Source: Adiantum capillus-veneris
Taxonomy: Eukaryota; Streptophyta; Polypodiopsida; Polypodiales; Pteridaceae
Assembly (NCBI GenBank): GCA_014529385.2
Contig: CM043944.1
Span: 170,997,240 to 171,061,239, forward strand
Reading direction: 5' to 3'
Length of the DNA: 64,000 nucleotides
Each line of letters opens with the position of its first letter. Within the stretch, counting starts at the first letter, position 1. Positions 11,063-22,265 of the stretch are shown here, in pieces. Position numbers and translations under genes: made by a program. The notes below the pieces were generated by a model that searched no databases, was not told where the DNA came from, and saw only the letters and a program-made list of their open reading frames with translations.

Positions 11063-13235
11063 TGCTCCTGTTCAATGAATAGAGTGCAAAGTTAGCAGAT
11101 TTGTTGGATTTTTCTCTGGAATGTTCTTTTAGATTGAAATGCTGATAATCTGGTCCAAATTGCTTCAAATCAATTTTTGAACAAGCAAAGATGCATAAAA
11201 TCATGTAAGGAACAAAAGTGTATGGTCAAAACAAAAATTTGCAACCAAAGTAAATAATCGCGATTATTTACAGCTGAGGAAAATTTTCAACTTTTTGCAA
11301 ACTTGGATTTATAGGCTTGAAGTATATACCAAATACATGTTCTGAGGGAAATATGGGCTCATTTGGATGCACAGGTTGAAAATGGTACCAGATTTTGGCT
11401 TTAGTCCTCTGAAACAGTAGATATAAAGGAAATTTGAGATTTTGAAATCCAAATTGATTCAAAGTTGGCTAGTGGGCTTATCACAACATGTACTTTGGAT
11501 GTATGATGGCCAAATATCAAAATTCCCCAATTTTGACCAAAAAGTAAATAATCGCGATTATTAACTTTTCTTCCAAAATTGACATTTTGTGGTACAAATT
11601 GGTTCTAGGCCTTGGGTATGAGGTGATTTGGATCAAGAAAAGTTATTCATAACCCAGATTTTGGCTTGCAAAGACTTCTTTGCGTCTTTTGGCAATTTTA
11701 CAAGTAATGGGTGGTCATTTTGGCTCATACTTGATTTTTGGCATGTAATAGGTGTATACACATGATAGGTGAGGTGATTTGACAATTTCCAAGTAAAAAT
11801 GATGCAAAAGTAAATAATCGCGATTATTTACAACAGTGACAAAAACTTTGCAAAACTCACAAATTTTGACCTAGACATGTTTCATACACCTAATACAAGT
11901 CCTAAATTGAATTTGGTCAAGTTTGGTCATGCCGGCATCACTTTGTGCTCTGTTGACTCTAAAATCACTGTTATTTTGTGATTACTCTGTCTATTGGGTT
12001 GGTCGATCAACTTTGAGGCTTTGGACTTGTCCGTAACATAGTCGTGAAGCTACCTGTCCAATTCTAGCCCATTTGGAGTCAGTTTGGCCTCGTATGTCGA
12101 ATTTGACGCTTTGTAACCTTCGAGCCGTTTTCTGCTTTTCAAGGGGCTTGCTTGGTTGAGTTCATCAAACCAATCATATACATTGTATATGGAGCTCATT
12201 AGCAAGCCATCTATGGAGTCAGGTCGGAATTCTGGCATTTGCCAAAAACCTAACTTTTCTACTGGGGACCCCCTTGACCCCGGTCGAATGGTCATCTGAT
12301 GATATAGAAGGGTTCTATTATGTTAGGGCGTGCTATGGTTCAAATCCCATCCGATCTGGTCAAGCTGGCAGGCCGTTATGGTCAGTTTTAGGTCGTAGAT
12401 CTTCGTACACTGCTCGATTTCTAGGGTTTTTTCTAAATACCGGCCGTACAAAATGGATCATTATCAAGTAAAGAACTTACCCCTCATGTCTCGTGTGAGA
12501 CGGCGCTGAAAAAGGTCAATTGTGGGCTCCAGAAATGTCGTGCGAAAGAGGCCGAAATCTCTCTCTGCAAAGGCTCCAAGTGGAAATGAGGTGGTTTTAG
12601 CCTACCATGGATATTTATACCTGGACTTCTCGAACCAAATTTCCCCAGATTTCCCCGTTAGTCCTACTAGGCCGTGAAATCTATGTTAGACTCAAAAATT
12701 TCCCTGATCGGATTCCTGCAGCTCATTTTGCAAGAATTTTGCAAAAGTAGGCATGGCTGCCTAATTTAAGCTTCTTGCTTCCGTCTTCTAATTCATTGAA
12801 AATTTTTGTGCTTGTCCTTATGATCACCATCATGTGTTCAATTTTTCCATATGAGCTTTCTTTCTATTTATTATTAATTTTGACCTGTTTATTTAAAAAA
12901 ATAAAAGAAAATAGCAAAATGCTCTAAAAAAGTAAAGTAAAAATTGAATAATTAAGAAAATCCCTTGAAAAACATAGCTTTATTGTTTTTGTTGGATTTC
13001 TCCATTTTTAGGCCTCCCTATCGACAAAAATGATAAAAAAATATCCAAAAAAGGACTATTTTTAATGATTTTCTGATAGTATATACATTATTAACACTCA
13101 TCGGGAAGATATTATCAGTGAATTTTCCCTTGTTGATGAATTATAAGGGCATTATAAGGTAATTTTGCAAAAAATCACACGTTAACATGGAACTTTTTCC
13201 TCCCTCTTCAAACATTGCCCTTAATTACTTAGTGC
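11063..13235. repeat. Element C AT-rich spacer with three spaced palindromes
   Basis: No coding capacity is seen. The palindrome AAATAATCGCGATTATTT, or a close variant, is centred at about 11260, 11554 and 11820, so the spacings are 294 and 266 bp. Sequence around the sites is loosely repeated (e.g. TTTGGTC, ACACATGATAGG). The rest, to 13235, is AT-rich and poly-A/T rich. Confidence 0.75.
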
Positions 13236-14330
13236 TTAGTGCCCTTTCACCCCTGCTAGATGGCATACTTCGGGACGACTCCTTGCATGGGTTGAACAAT
13301 TGTGCATAGCCGTGATTGGCTCTACCATGATCTGAAGATCAATGCACTTCAAACCAATATGTTGTGCAAGAGCTGGGTCTTGAGTAATTAACTCATGGGT
13401 TTTCGATGTCGAGGTTTGCTGCTGATGACTTCCAAAGAGAAAATCTTGTAGCTTTTGTGCTCTCTGTTTGATTGTACCATCACGGTGTTTTAGCACGCTG
13501 ATTGCTCGAGCTATTGGTAGCACTTTAGACTATTGTCGAGCTTTTTCTCGCCATTGGTAGCTCGGTGGGCTTGGTGCTGCATGGTGTGGTGGAGTCTGTT
13601 GAGACTTAACTTGCCACTGCTTGATTGGTTTCGCGGTTTGTGGAGAAGATAAGTGCTCCTTTTTCTTCCAAACCCGTTTCATGTTAGGTTCCTTACTCGT
13701 AGATGCTTGATTCTGTGTTTGAATCCTTGGAACCTTCTTTTGTTTCTTCGGGGAAGTTTTAGACATCCAGAGCTGAATCGGTTTATCTTTAAGCTGTGCT
13801 TTTGGTACCCAAATTTTCCTAACTCCTTGCATACTACATGTAGAATTTGGTTGTCGAGGGGATGGAGAAGATTGGCTTCGTGGATTGGTTTGCTGATTGC
13901 TTCTTTTCCATTCCTCCTTGCTTGGTGCAATTGGAACAATGAGTTGCCCACCCTTAGGTGATAGCTTTAGTTGATTCGTATCGCAATCTGGTATTGCTTT
14001 GTATGTACACATCCAGGGAATTCCAAGAATCATCGTCTCAACATGTGTTCATCTGGGAAACATACAAACTGATGAGGACATGAACATCCATGTACTACCA
14101 CATTCAAGTTGACCACTCCTAATGTTGGATTTGGACTCTTGTTGCATCCTTTGATTGTTGCTATTCCTACTGTCAATGCTTGACTTGTTGCCTTCTTGTA
14201 TGTGGAATAACTGACTGCATTCACTCTAGCTCCTGTGTCTACCAAAGCATTGGTGCTATGATTGTTGAGCTGTACTTTGATGCGCAGATCCATTCCATCT
14301 AACCAGTCGTCATCTGTTGAAACTACGTCT
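13236..14330 (-). pseudogene. Element C aspartic protease and W-x-P-K linker
   Basis: The protease active site is NALVDTGARVNAVSY (D-T-G at about 14239 down), followed after a frame change by ILGIPWMCTYKAIPDCD, the usual ILG-x-x-W and C-terminal part of a retropepsin. Downstream is a Lys/Gln/Pro-rich linker with KIWVPKA and RVWKKKE motifs, like that of element B, then a final segment ending at 13236 that resembles gypsy sequence C-terminal to protease. In gypsy elements protease should precede RT. Here it lies after RNase H and the integrase N-terminus. Confidence 0.75.
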
Positions 14331-15010
14331 TTAGGTAATTCCCATTGTCGATCATCTAGTTCCAAAGTGTTGATGGAAAAGTGACCTCCATCTAATCTAG
14401 CATGTGCTTGTTCTATAATCGGAATATACTCATTTTCATTTGCACAAAGACGCAAATGTTGATCTTTACCTCTCGTATACAATTGGTTCCCAATAAGAGC
14501 ATAGTCTCTTGCTTCAATTTCAATTGCTCTTTGACGACGTTTACTCATATCCTCAGGAAATGTTCGGCTCAATAAGTAAGTAACCAAACAATTACTCCAC
14601 TTAGGAACATGTGACATTTGAAACAATGTTACATGAGGAATGGGTGGTTGTTTTTGACATTGAGGGCTATCCTTTACAAAAGATCTAACATCTCCCCTCA
14701 TAGTTGGCCAAAATATTCCAAGTCTTAAGATTTTTTGCATAGTTTGGTCTTCCGCAAAGTGAATTCCTACTATGGTAACATGTTCTTGACTTAGGTATTG
14801 TTCTTTTTCTTCAGGGTTAATGCATAAAAGCATTATCCCGTCTAGATTTCTTTTATATAGCCTTCCAGCTAGTAATTGATACATAGCTAACTGCTTGATT
14901 AAATTAATTGTGATAGGAAGTGTTATTTGTGAATCCACTTGAGCTATTGTCATCAATGACACAATGTTTTCCGACCATCTAGGTATCATTTCCACGGAGA
15001 ACAAATAGGC
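14330..15010 (-). pseudogene. Element C two partial integrase N-terminal domains in tandem
   Basis: The first partial domain has His75 and His82 of the open segment, then KILRLGIFWPTMRGDV and SPQCQK; the first Cys of the usual C-x-x-C pair is Ser. About 20 residues later a second start appears (FPEDMSKRRQRAIEIEARDY, then HARLDGGHFS with its own two His), and it stops before the Cys pair and passes into the protease region. The catalytic D-D-E core is absent. The two partial domains look like products of different gypsy families joined by recombination. Integration would have needed integrase in trans. Confidence 0.75.
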
Positions 15011-15027
15011 ATCTGAGAGATCATCGT

Positions 15028-16872
15028 CTATTCATCTATCCCTTTAGGTGATTCCCCTGAAACAATCCTTGACAAATGATCTGCTCGTTGATCTGTAGTG
15101 CCTTTTTTTACAACCACAACGAAATCAAATTCGAGAAGAATGATGAACCATCTCACTATTCTCCCTGTGCTACATGGCTTGTTGACCAAATATAACAAAG
15201 CTTGGTGGTCCACAAAGAACAAAAACTTGTTTTCTAATAGGTAATGCCTATACTTTTTAACGGCATAGATCATTCCTAGTCCTTCTCTTTCGGTGGTAGT
15301 GTACTGCCATGTTCAATTGTTGGCTAGCATAAGAAATAGGAAAGTCAATTTTCCCATCTCCTGGTTGGGCTAGTATACAACCAATAGCAAAGTTTGAAGC
15401 ATCTACATGTACGTGGAATACCTTATCCCAATCTGGTGCTTTCAATATTGGAGCTGAGGTGAGAGCTTGCTTTATCTTCATAAAGGATTCTTCACATGCC
15501 TCGGTCCATTCAAAGTGCGTAATCAAGCTATACATGGGTTTTGCAATTATAGCATACATGTAGATGAACCGTAGGTAATATCCACAATGTCCCATGAAGG
15601 TTTGTACCCCCTTGGCTGTTGTTGGTCTAGGCAAATCAACAATGACATAAATATTTTTAATTTTCCTAGTCCTTCTCTTTCGGTGGTGGTGTAGTTCTTT
15701 CCTGCCATGTTCAATTGTTGGCTAGCATGAGAAATAGAAAAGTCAATTTTCCCATCTCCTGGTTGGGCTAGTATACAACCAATAGCAAAGTTTGAAGCAT
15801 CTACATGTACGTTGAATACCTTATCCCAATCTGGTGATTTCAATATTGGAGCTGAGGTGAGAGCTTGCTTTAGCTTCATGAAGGATTCTTCACATGCCTC
15901 GGTCCATTCAAAGTGCATAATCAAGCTATACATGGGTTTTGAAATTATAGCATACATGTAGATGAACCGTCGGTAATATCCACAATGTCCCATGAAGGCT
16001 TGTACCCCCTTGACTGTTGTTGGTCTAGGAAAATCAGCAATGACATGAATCTTTTTAATATCAGTAGCTATGTCATTTTTAGACACGATATGTCCAAGAA
16101 TTTCCCCTTGGTTTCCCATGAATGTGCACTTTTCAGGATTTAAGCAAATCCTATAAAGTCTACATTTTTCGAACACCTTTTTGAGGTGTTCAAAATGATC
16201 AGCCCAGATTGACGAATGTTTGCATAGATCATCCATATATACTTCTAAGAATTTCCGAAGATACTCTTTGAAAGCATGGATCATCAAACTCTGAAATGTG
16301 GCCGGAGCATTAGTTAACCCAAACGGCATAACCCGATAGGCAAATATACCCCATTCTGTTGCAAAAGCAGTTTTATGTTGATCTTTTGGGTCAACCAAAA
16401 GTTGATTGTATCTCGAAAAGCCGTCCAAGAAGCTGTAAGCTTCTTTTCCTGCCACTCATTCTAAAACATGCTCAGTTATCAGAAGAGGAAATTTGTCTCT
16501 AATGGTAGCTGCATTCACCTTCTTGAGATTAACACACACTCATAATTTCCCATTCTTCTTAGGTACTACCACAATTGGAGACACCCAATCTGTGTGTTCA
16601 ATTTCGTAAATGAATTCAACTTCCTTTACTTTTTCAATCTCTTCTTTGATATTCCTCGCAAATGTTTCATTATAAGTGTATGGTCTCTGTCTACTTGGTT
16701 TCGCATCATCTCTCATGGGTATAGTATATTGACAGATTTCTGGATCAACACCCTTGTGAACCTTGTAAGACCAAGCGAAGATATCCTCTCCGTTTTGGAA
16801 CAAGCAACTACAAATCCTTGAGCTAATGTGTTCAAGTCCATGATTGACCTTGGTGGAATGTTTTGGAACCAT
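15028..16872 (-). pseudogene. Element C reverse transcriptase-RNase H
   Basis: Typical gypsy RT blocks are present: WVSPIVVVPKKNGKL, then after a frame interruption FLDGFSRYNQLLVDP, FAYRVMPFGLTNAPATFQ and the catalytic EVYMDDL (16239-16228). Thumb and RNase H follow (VHVDASNFAIGCILAQPGDG, then FFVDHQALLYL and RADHLSRI). A 395-bp duplication repeats the thumb and RNase H start. At its N-terminus RT is joined almost directly to a cut gag capsid near 16810, so zinc knuckle and protease are missing at their normal place. Stops and frameshifts make it inactive. Confidence 0.9.
15275..16059 (-). repeat. 395-bp tandem duplication inside element C pol
   Basis: Positions 15275-15660 and 15665-16059 are near copies, both starting CCTAGTCCTTCTCTTTCGGT on the + strand. 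The left copy lacks about 8 bp (TTCTTTCC). Both encode the same thumb/RNase H segment with GHCGYY, FEWTEACEESFMK and DASNFAIGC. Confidence 0.93.
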
Positions 16873-18048
16873 GTCAAATCTTTTACTTCTAATGTCATTC
16901 CAAACCCCTCGAATTGAGTATGGAAATGGAATATACGCTCTGCTCTTAGCACTTGATTAAAGCTTGCTATGTGGTTATATGGATCTTCTGATCCACTGTA
17001 TTTTCTGATCCATTTTTTAAAATCAGCTACTTTGACACGTCTATTTGGTTCAACTCCAGGTCTGCTGGGAGTTTGTCATGTTCCGAGTCCTTCAAACAAG
17101 TCTGTTGTAAATAGTGACTCATGTAGCCCTGGAGTGGCCTAGTGTCACCCGATTTCTATGTGATGAGGTGGTTTCTGGTTTCTTCACATTACTCTCAGAT
17201 GATCTCTCACGATGTTCGTCTCTTGGAGTGGTTTCTGGTCCTTGACCCAATATCAAATCCCGTATGGAATACCCCTGGTATTTGATTTGTTCTACCTCCT
17301 CAGGAGTCATCATAACAAAGTTGTTATAACAATCCCTAAACAGGTAAGTTGGTAGATCTGCAGATCCCTTATCTTTGATCTTGAAGATATAGATGATCTT
17401 CATGGCCGTTAATTGTCCAGGTCTGGCATAAGACGTCCACAAAAGATCTTCTATGTTTCTATCTTCCCAACAATAGAGTCCGATCCTAGGATTATCCATA
17501 CGAAGCCGTTTCAAAGGCTTCAAATCTACTTGATCGTATTCATCGAATTCTAAAGTTGGTGGTCCTTCTTTGGCTGACATGTATGGGATTATGGTGTTTA
17601 CTTCTAGCCCCCATTTGTCTACCACATCATGATTTTTGACTTGTACATATTGAGTTCCGTTTTGATCCATGTACATTTTTCCTTGTTTGTTTTTCCTGAC
17701 CTCTTCTTCGAACTCAATACCATGGTCATCAATGCGAATAGCATACTCCTTGCTAGGGTCCAAGTAAACCTGGGCTCCATGACGGTTAGTCTTGTAAAAA
17801 GAGAGTATATGCTTATGGCGCATTGTCGTTCCGGTTTCCGAGTGAGTAGAGTAAGAAGACATTTCGGATGTTGAATCTGAAAAAGTGTATGAGACTTTTT
17901 CAGGGATTGTGTGCAACAAATTGCCTTGATTCATGCTTTCTTTGGTAGATACTCTACTGGAGGTTTCTCCGAGTATGCCCCGATTTCCTAGTACACGACT
18001 AGATCTAAGGTTCATATAGACTTGTGAAGCCCTGGATAGAGTACTCAC
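16800..18048 (-). pseudogene. Element C gag
   Basis: The main frame (18048-17119, 309 codons) is hydrophilic and includes LYCWEDRNIEDLLW and MMTPEEVEQIKYQGYSI. A similar N-terminal layout is seen in element B. After a stop, a second segment (about 17090-16810) carries the capsid signature RAERIFHFHTQFEGFGMTLE and SIMDLNTLAQ. It is cut about there and joined to RT. I recognise it as gag by the capsid part and position; the 309-codon part has no named domain. The usual CCHC knuckle is missing, apparently removed at the junction. Confidence 0.7.
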
Positions 18049-18149
18049 CTTTGGATTGACTTGTCGTCAATTTTCACTCGTTCCAATTGCAACTTTCTGT
18101 CAAGCCATTGATTCCTCGTCTCTGCAACTTGATTCCTATACAAAATTAA

Positions 18150-19450
18150 TCAAGTTAGCTATTCTTCTATAAAGACAGTAGAGCTCTTGAGAACTCTCGT
18201 GATTGGTCTCTGTATATCACTTTAAATCGTGGTATAGGAGTCAAGATTTGACTTTCAAATTCGGCTTATACAAAATCAAAGGTCTAATCTACAACCTGTA
18301 AACTGAGTGTATATGTACCAATTTTGATCCGATTGAACCCAAAATTGCCCTATGGCCTTATATTATGCTTGTCTAACACTATATAAGCCCAAAAGTCAAA
18401 ATTGAAGTCTCTGGATAGCAGAAGTAAATAATCACGATTATTTACTTTTGTCAAGTTTTGACACTTTTTGAATTGGTTTGGCAAGTATACAACTGGTTAA
18501 AGTCCTTGGACAAATTTCATCAAGTTTGGACAAAATTTGATCAAGTTTATCAACTGTTCCGTGTTGATTTCGAGAATCTGGCTTAAGTCTCACTTTTGTG
18601 GTCCAAATTTCACCAAAATTGATTTGTGGGGTCTACTTGATGTGTTTAACCTTGTGGTATACTCAAATTTGCAAAATCATCAAGTTTTGAAGCAGATGTA
18701 AATAATTGCGATTATTTACTCTTGACAGATTTTTACAAATTTTTGCCCCAACTTTGACACAGATCTGTTAAGCACCTTAAGTTAAGGTCATTAGCCAATT
18801 TTTATTAAGTTTGGACAATTTCTGGCCAAATGGTCATCAATCATCTATCCCCACAGACTAACTTTTCAATTTTAGTCACAATTTTCAATCCAGTGATTCA
18901 AATCTTACCAAATTTGGTTTGTGGGCTTATTACAACATGGTAAAGCTAGTGGTATGCCAACTTGGTCAAAAAAGTTCAAAAACAGGGCAGATGTAAATAA
19001 TCGTGATTATTTACATTTGATAAATTTTTACAATTTTTTGGTCAACTGAGCATGTACACATGTTTATCACATCAATATAAGCCTGTGGATCAATTTTCAT
19101 AAAGTTTGGATAAATTTTTCTCCAATTTACAAGCAAGATTCAAAAAGTCAGTACAAACTTTAGTTTTTACCCTGTTTTTTGCCAGTTTAGTGATCCAAAT
19201 CTTTTGGGCCTTTACAAAAGTTGTTTGGACACATGCAATGAGTCAATGGTATGAACCTTGTCCAATTTAGAGTAGAAAGTTAATAATCGCGATTATTAAC
19301 TTGAGGCTTGAAATGAGCACTTTTTTGCAATTTTCTCAAAGATAGTGTTTTTATGATGTTTTTTAAGCCTATAAATCAAGTCAAAACTTAAATTGGCCTA
19401 AAATGTCAAGAAAAAGTAAATAATCTAAGTTTTGGTCAACTACTTGAAAT
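18150..19450. repeat. Element C leader: palindromes at about 286-bp spacing
   Basis: Variants of AAATAATCGCGATTATTT are centred at about 18434, 18708, 19003 and 19289, with a half site at 19416-19425. Intervals are about 274, 295 and 286 bp. Flanking text also recurs (CAAGTTTGGACAA, GGTCAAA, TTTTGCAAATTT), so the region is a degenerate tandem array with one palindrome per unit. It lies between the primer site and gag on the - strand transcript. Confidence 0.85.
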
Positions 19451-19964
19451 TTTTACCTCAAAGTGCTTACCCATTGGTTCGGACAACTCTTAGGCTTACT
19501 CTCCAGTCGGATTGAGTGAATTCGAGTCTTTTCAAGCTATTTCTAGCTGTAGCCTGAAACTCTGCAACTTTACATAACAACTCACACTTGATTCTTTCAG
19601 AGAGAGCAATGTTTTGAAATCCACTTCGGATCCTACTTACCCTACTCCTAGTTTCTCATGCAATGGGGTTGTGGAAAGTGTCCACAAACACTCGTTTTCT
19701 TGTGTTTTTTCTGTTTTGTAGTCTTGATCTTAAGGCTTGTCTCGTCTACCAATCATTCTCCAAATCCTAATCTAAATCTACAATCCTACAGTCCTAAATG
19801 TACTCAGCAAGTACGATTACTTCCAAGCTACCTCTACACACCAAAAGACTACAATCTTAAGCTATGCGGTTTTTAAAAGAAAGTTTTGAACTCTAGGTGA
19901 ACCTAGAGGAAGTTAAAGGACAACTACAAAAGACGCTCATGTTTTTCCCTAGTTTAGGTCTCTT

Positions 19965-19984
19965 CGATCCCGGTAGCGACGCCA
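19965..19984 (-). promoter_or_regulatory. Element C primer-binding site
   Basis: Reads TGGCGTCGCTACCGGGATCG on the - strand, two bases after the 5' LTR. This TGGCG-C-CCGGG form is common in plant gypsy elements. Confidence 0.85.
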
Positions 19985-19986
19985 AA

Positions 19987-20907
19987 TGTGGGACGCATGT
20001 CTAACCTCACCATCCTATTTTATTGCATTATTAGTGAGAACCATGATTAATTTGTCAAACCATGGGATGAAGCTGACTCGACTAGTGTATAGAGGCTACA
20101 AGAGGTTGTCAATCTCTCGGAAAACAACTAATAAATTGCATCTAACTCAAGCTACACTCAAGTGACTGAAATGAATAAAAAACAATCGCTCATCGGCAAG
20201 CAAATCACATCCGTTATAGCATCAAATGACATACAAACGTAACGAAACTTCTAGGACAATTTTATAAGACCTAAGCACACATGCCTATGGCTTCAAATCC
20301 CACTTTAGGTCAAGTTCTCCAAAATCGCTATTATTAACGCAATGGATTTTTGATCTAGTCGTTTTTGACCCAGAATGCATCTAAATGCTTAGCAATGATG
20401 CCCCAATATCCCGCATATGCTTAGTTTTTGATTTGAAAGTGTAAATTCCTAGTTATGATGAAATTAGGTCGCGGATCGGCGACGCCAAAAGCTACGAAAT
20501 GCTGTGAATGGCTTAGGTCAATGCGTAGAGCTCTTACCTGCGGTTGCAATGCAACAAACGCATTCGCACTGTGGCAACTAGAGAGGGAGTAGGAAGCGTG
20601 AGAAGGAGAGAAGTGAGCGCCTTTAGCTCACGCTGTGTATTTCTTATCCAAAAACTTGTAAAACACTTACAAAAATTGGCTTTTATACCTTAGCCAAGGT
20701 TTTTGGGTGGTCAAAACTAATAATTTGGAGTTCTACCAAAGCTGGGAATTGACTGGTTGATACAATCTGGAAGCTTGTAGCCCCGGCTCATTAATTACAA
20801 AGTTTACCAAGAAAATAGGAGTTACAATATTCTCGATTTATGAAAATAATCATTGTTTTACAAGGAGAACTCCAAAAAATGGTGTCCATGTTAGCTTGTT
20901 GCTAACA
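19987..20907 (-). repeat. Element C 5' LTR
   Basis: On the - strand it begins TGTTAGCAACAAGC and ends GTCCCACA. It matches 6559-7477 and carries a degenerate palindrome copy (about 20324-20339). The element promoter would lie here. Confidence 0.93.
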
Positions 20908-20912
20908 CTAGA

Positions 20913-22150
20913 TTTGTCGAACTGTTTGGTTTTGATTTGTTGTTCTTTTCTTTTGGCCCTATAGTTCTTTACGAAAGCTGCTAGTGACAGTGATGACCTG
21001 AGTTTCTGGTAAGGGATGTCATAAGAATCATCACTATCACTACCTCAACCAGGTTGCATTCTAGCAATTTCCCTTTGTGATTTAGCTTGTTATGGAAAGT
21101 TACCGTTTGTTTGCTCCTGGATTGTTGTTTTTGGGAGGGCTTTTCTAACCAATTGATTAGGGTATTATTAGCTCATTGACATGGTTGTGTTCTTCTTGGT
21201 GGCTGAGTCTTTTCTTCTTGTATAGAATCCACATGTGAGGATGCTTGATGCGGTTGTGTCACCATCAAAGATTTTGGAATCCATTTTTGATGCACTTTAT
21301 TCTTGTAGCAGTGAAATTGATTCTTGGGTCTTTGATCTTGACACTCATAAAACCGCGTATTTGTTAAAGTGTTGTTCATGTCACCTGCTCGGTTGTTTGG
21401 ATTTCATTGTCGGATACTTCTTGAAGCTCCAAGTGTTCTACAAAGTCATAGAAATCGTCTTCTTCTTTGTCTTTGGATTCCTAGATCACACTCACTACAA
21501 AGTAAGGAATGACATCATAAACATCTTTATCACAAAAAATTGTTGTTGGACCATCTTGAATAGCGCACACATCAAGAGTAGCCAAGATGTGTTCCCATTC
21601 AAGTACTCTAATGCTTCCTCAAGAAAGGGTTCTGGGATATAGTTCTTATCTTCAATTTCCCTTTCTAGGATGCATTCCTCGTGCTCTAAACTTCTGCATT
21701 GCAAAGCTCCACACATCCACAGTTCTTTAGGATTACTCAACCATGCTAGAAGTTTTGATCTTGCTACAATAGAGAAATCAAACTCTGCTACTGGGGTTCT
21801 TGTCACATCATTGTAACTATGGTTCTTAATATTTATCTCATTGTGGTTTCCATATGTCTCAGGTAGATATGGTCATAACCCCAATCTTGGACCATTTTCA
21901 GTTGTCGCATGAATGGTCTTCCTAGAATGATGCCATAGTTGTTCTTCTTGCCAAAGTCAACAATAGCAAAGGTTTGCTCATATTCAATGCCACAAGAAGT
22001 AACAACTAATTTTTCTAGCAGTCCTACGGGATTTTCTATGTGTTTGTTTGCAAACTGCAGTTTCAACCTGGTAGCCCTCACTGCTAGTTCTTCCCATTTT
22101 TTTCTAGACCTCTTTTGTTGCGATGGCAACACTAGCTCCACTATCAAGGA
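20913..22150 (-). pseudogene. Element B aspartic protease and proximal W-x-P-K region
   Basis: The active site ILDSGASVAIAT (D-S-G-A at 22145-22134) is followed, after a frameshift, by RATRLKLQF, GLLEKLVVTSCGIEYE and YGIILGRPFMRQLKMVQDWG, a full retropepsin fold with the ILGRPF block. Downstream (21806-21495) is a segment EHEECILEREIEDKNYIPEP without a named domain, then KWIPKSL and basic Gln/Lys-rich sequence interrupted by element C at 20913. Where RT should begin there is only this linker. This is a protease without its polymerase. Confidence 0.8.
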
Positions 22151-22265
22151 TTGCCATGGTTTTTACACCTTGGAATTCCATATGAAGAATGGTGTTCCCA
22201 TCTTCTCCCTCAGAATACTCTCCAACCTTGTTTAATGGCATTGGCCTAGTGTTTAGCTGAGGCAT

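Larger units (their letters stand above)
6559..20907 (-). mobile_element. Element C: large chimeric Ty3/gypsy element, 14.3 kb
   Basis: Closely matching LTRs of about 920 bp (6559-7477 and 19987-20907) bound it. A primer site lies beside the right LTR and a polypurine tract beside the left, so it is transcribed from the - strand. The flanks CCAGA (6554-6558) and CTAGA (20908-20912) match at four of five bases. Order in transcription: leader with spaced palindromes, gag, RT, RNase H, two partial integrase N-termini, protease, W-x-P-K linker, AT-rich spacer with more palindromes, a long coiled-coil frame, PPT and LTR. Protease after RT and the absence of the integrase core are abnormal for gypsy elements. 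It sits inside element B. Confidence 0.9.
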
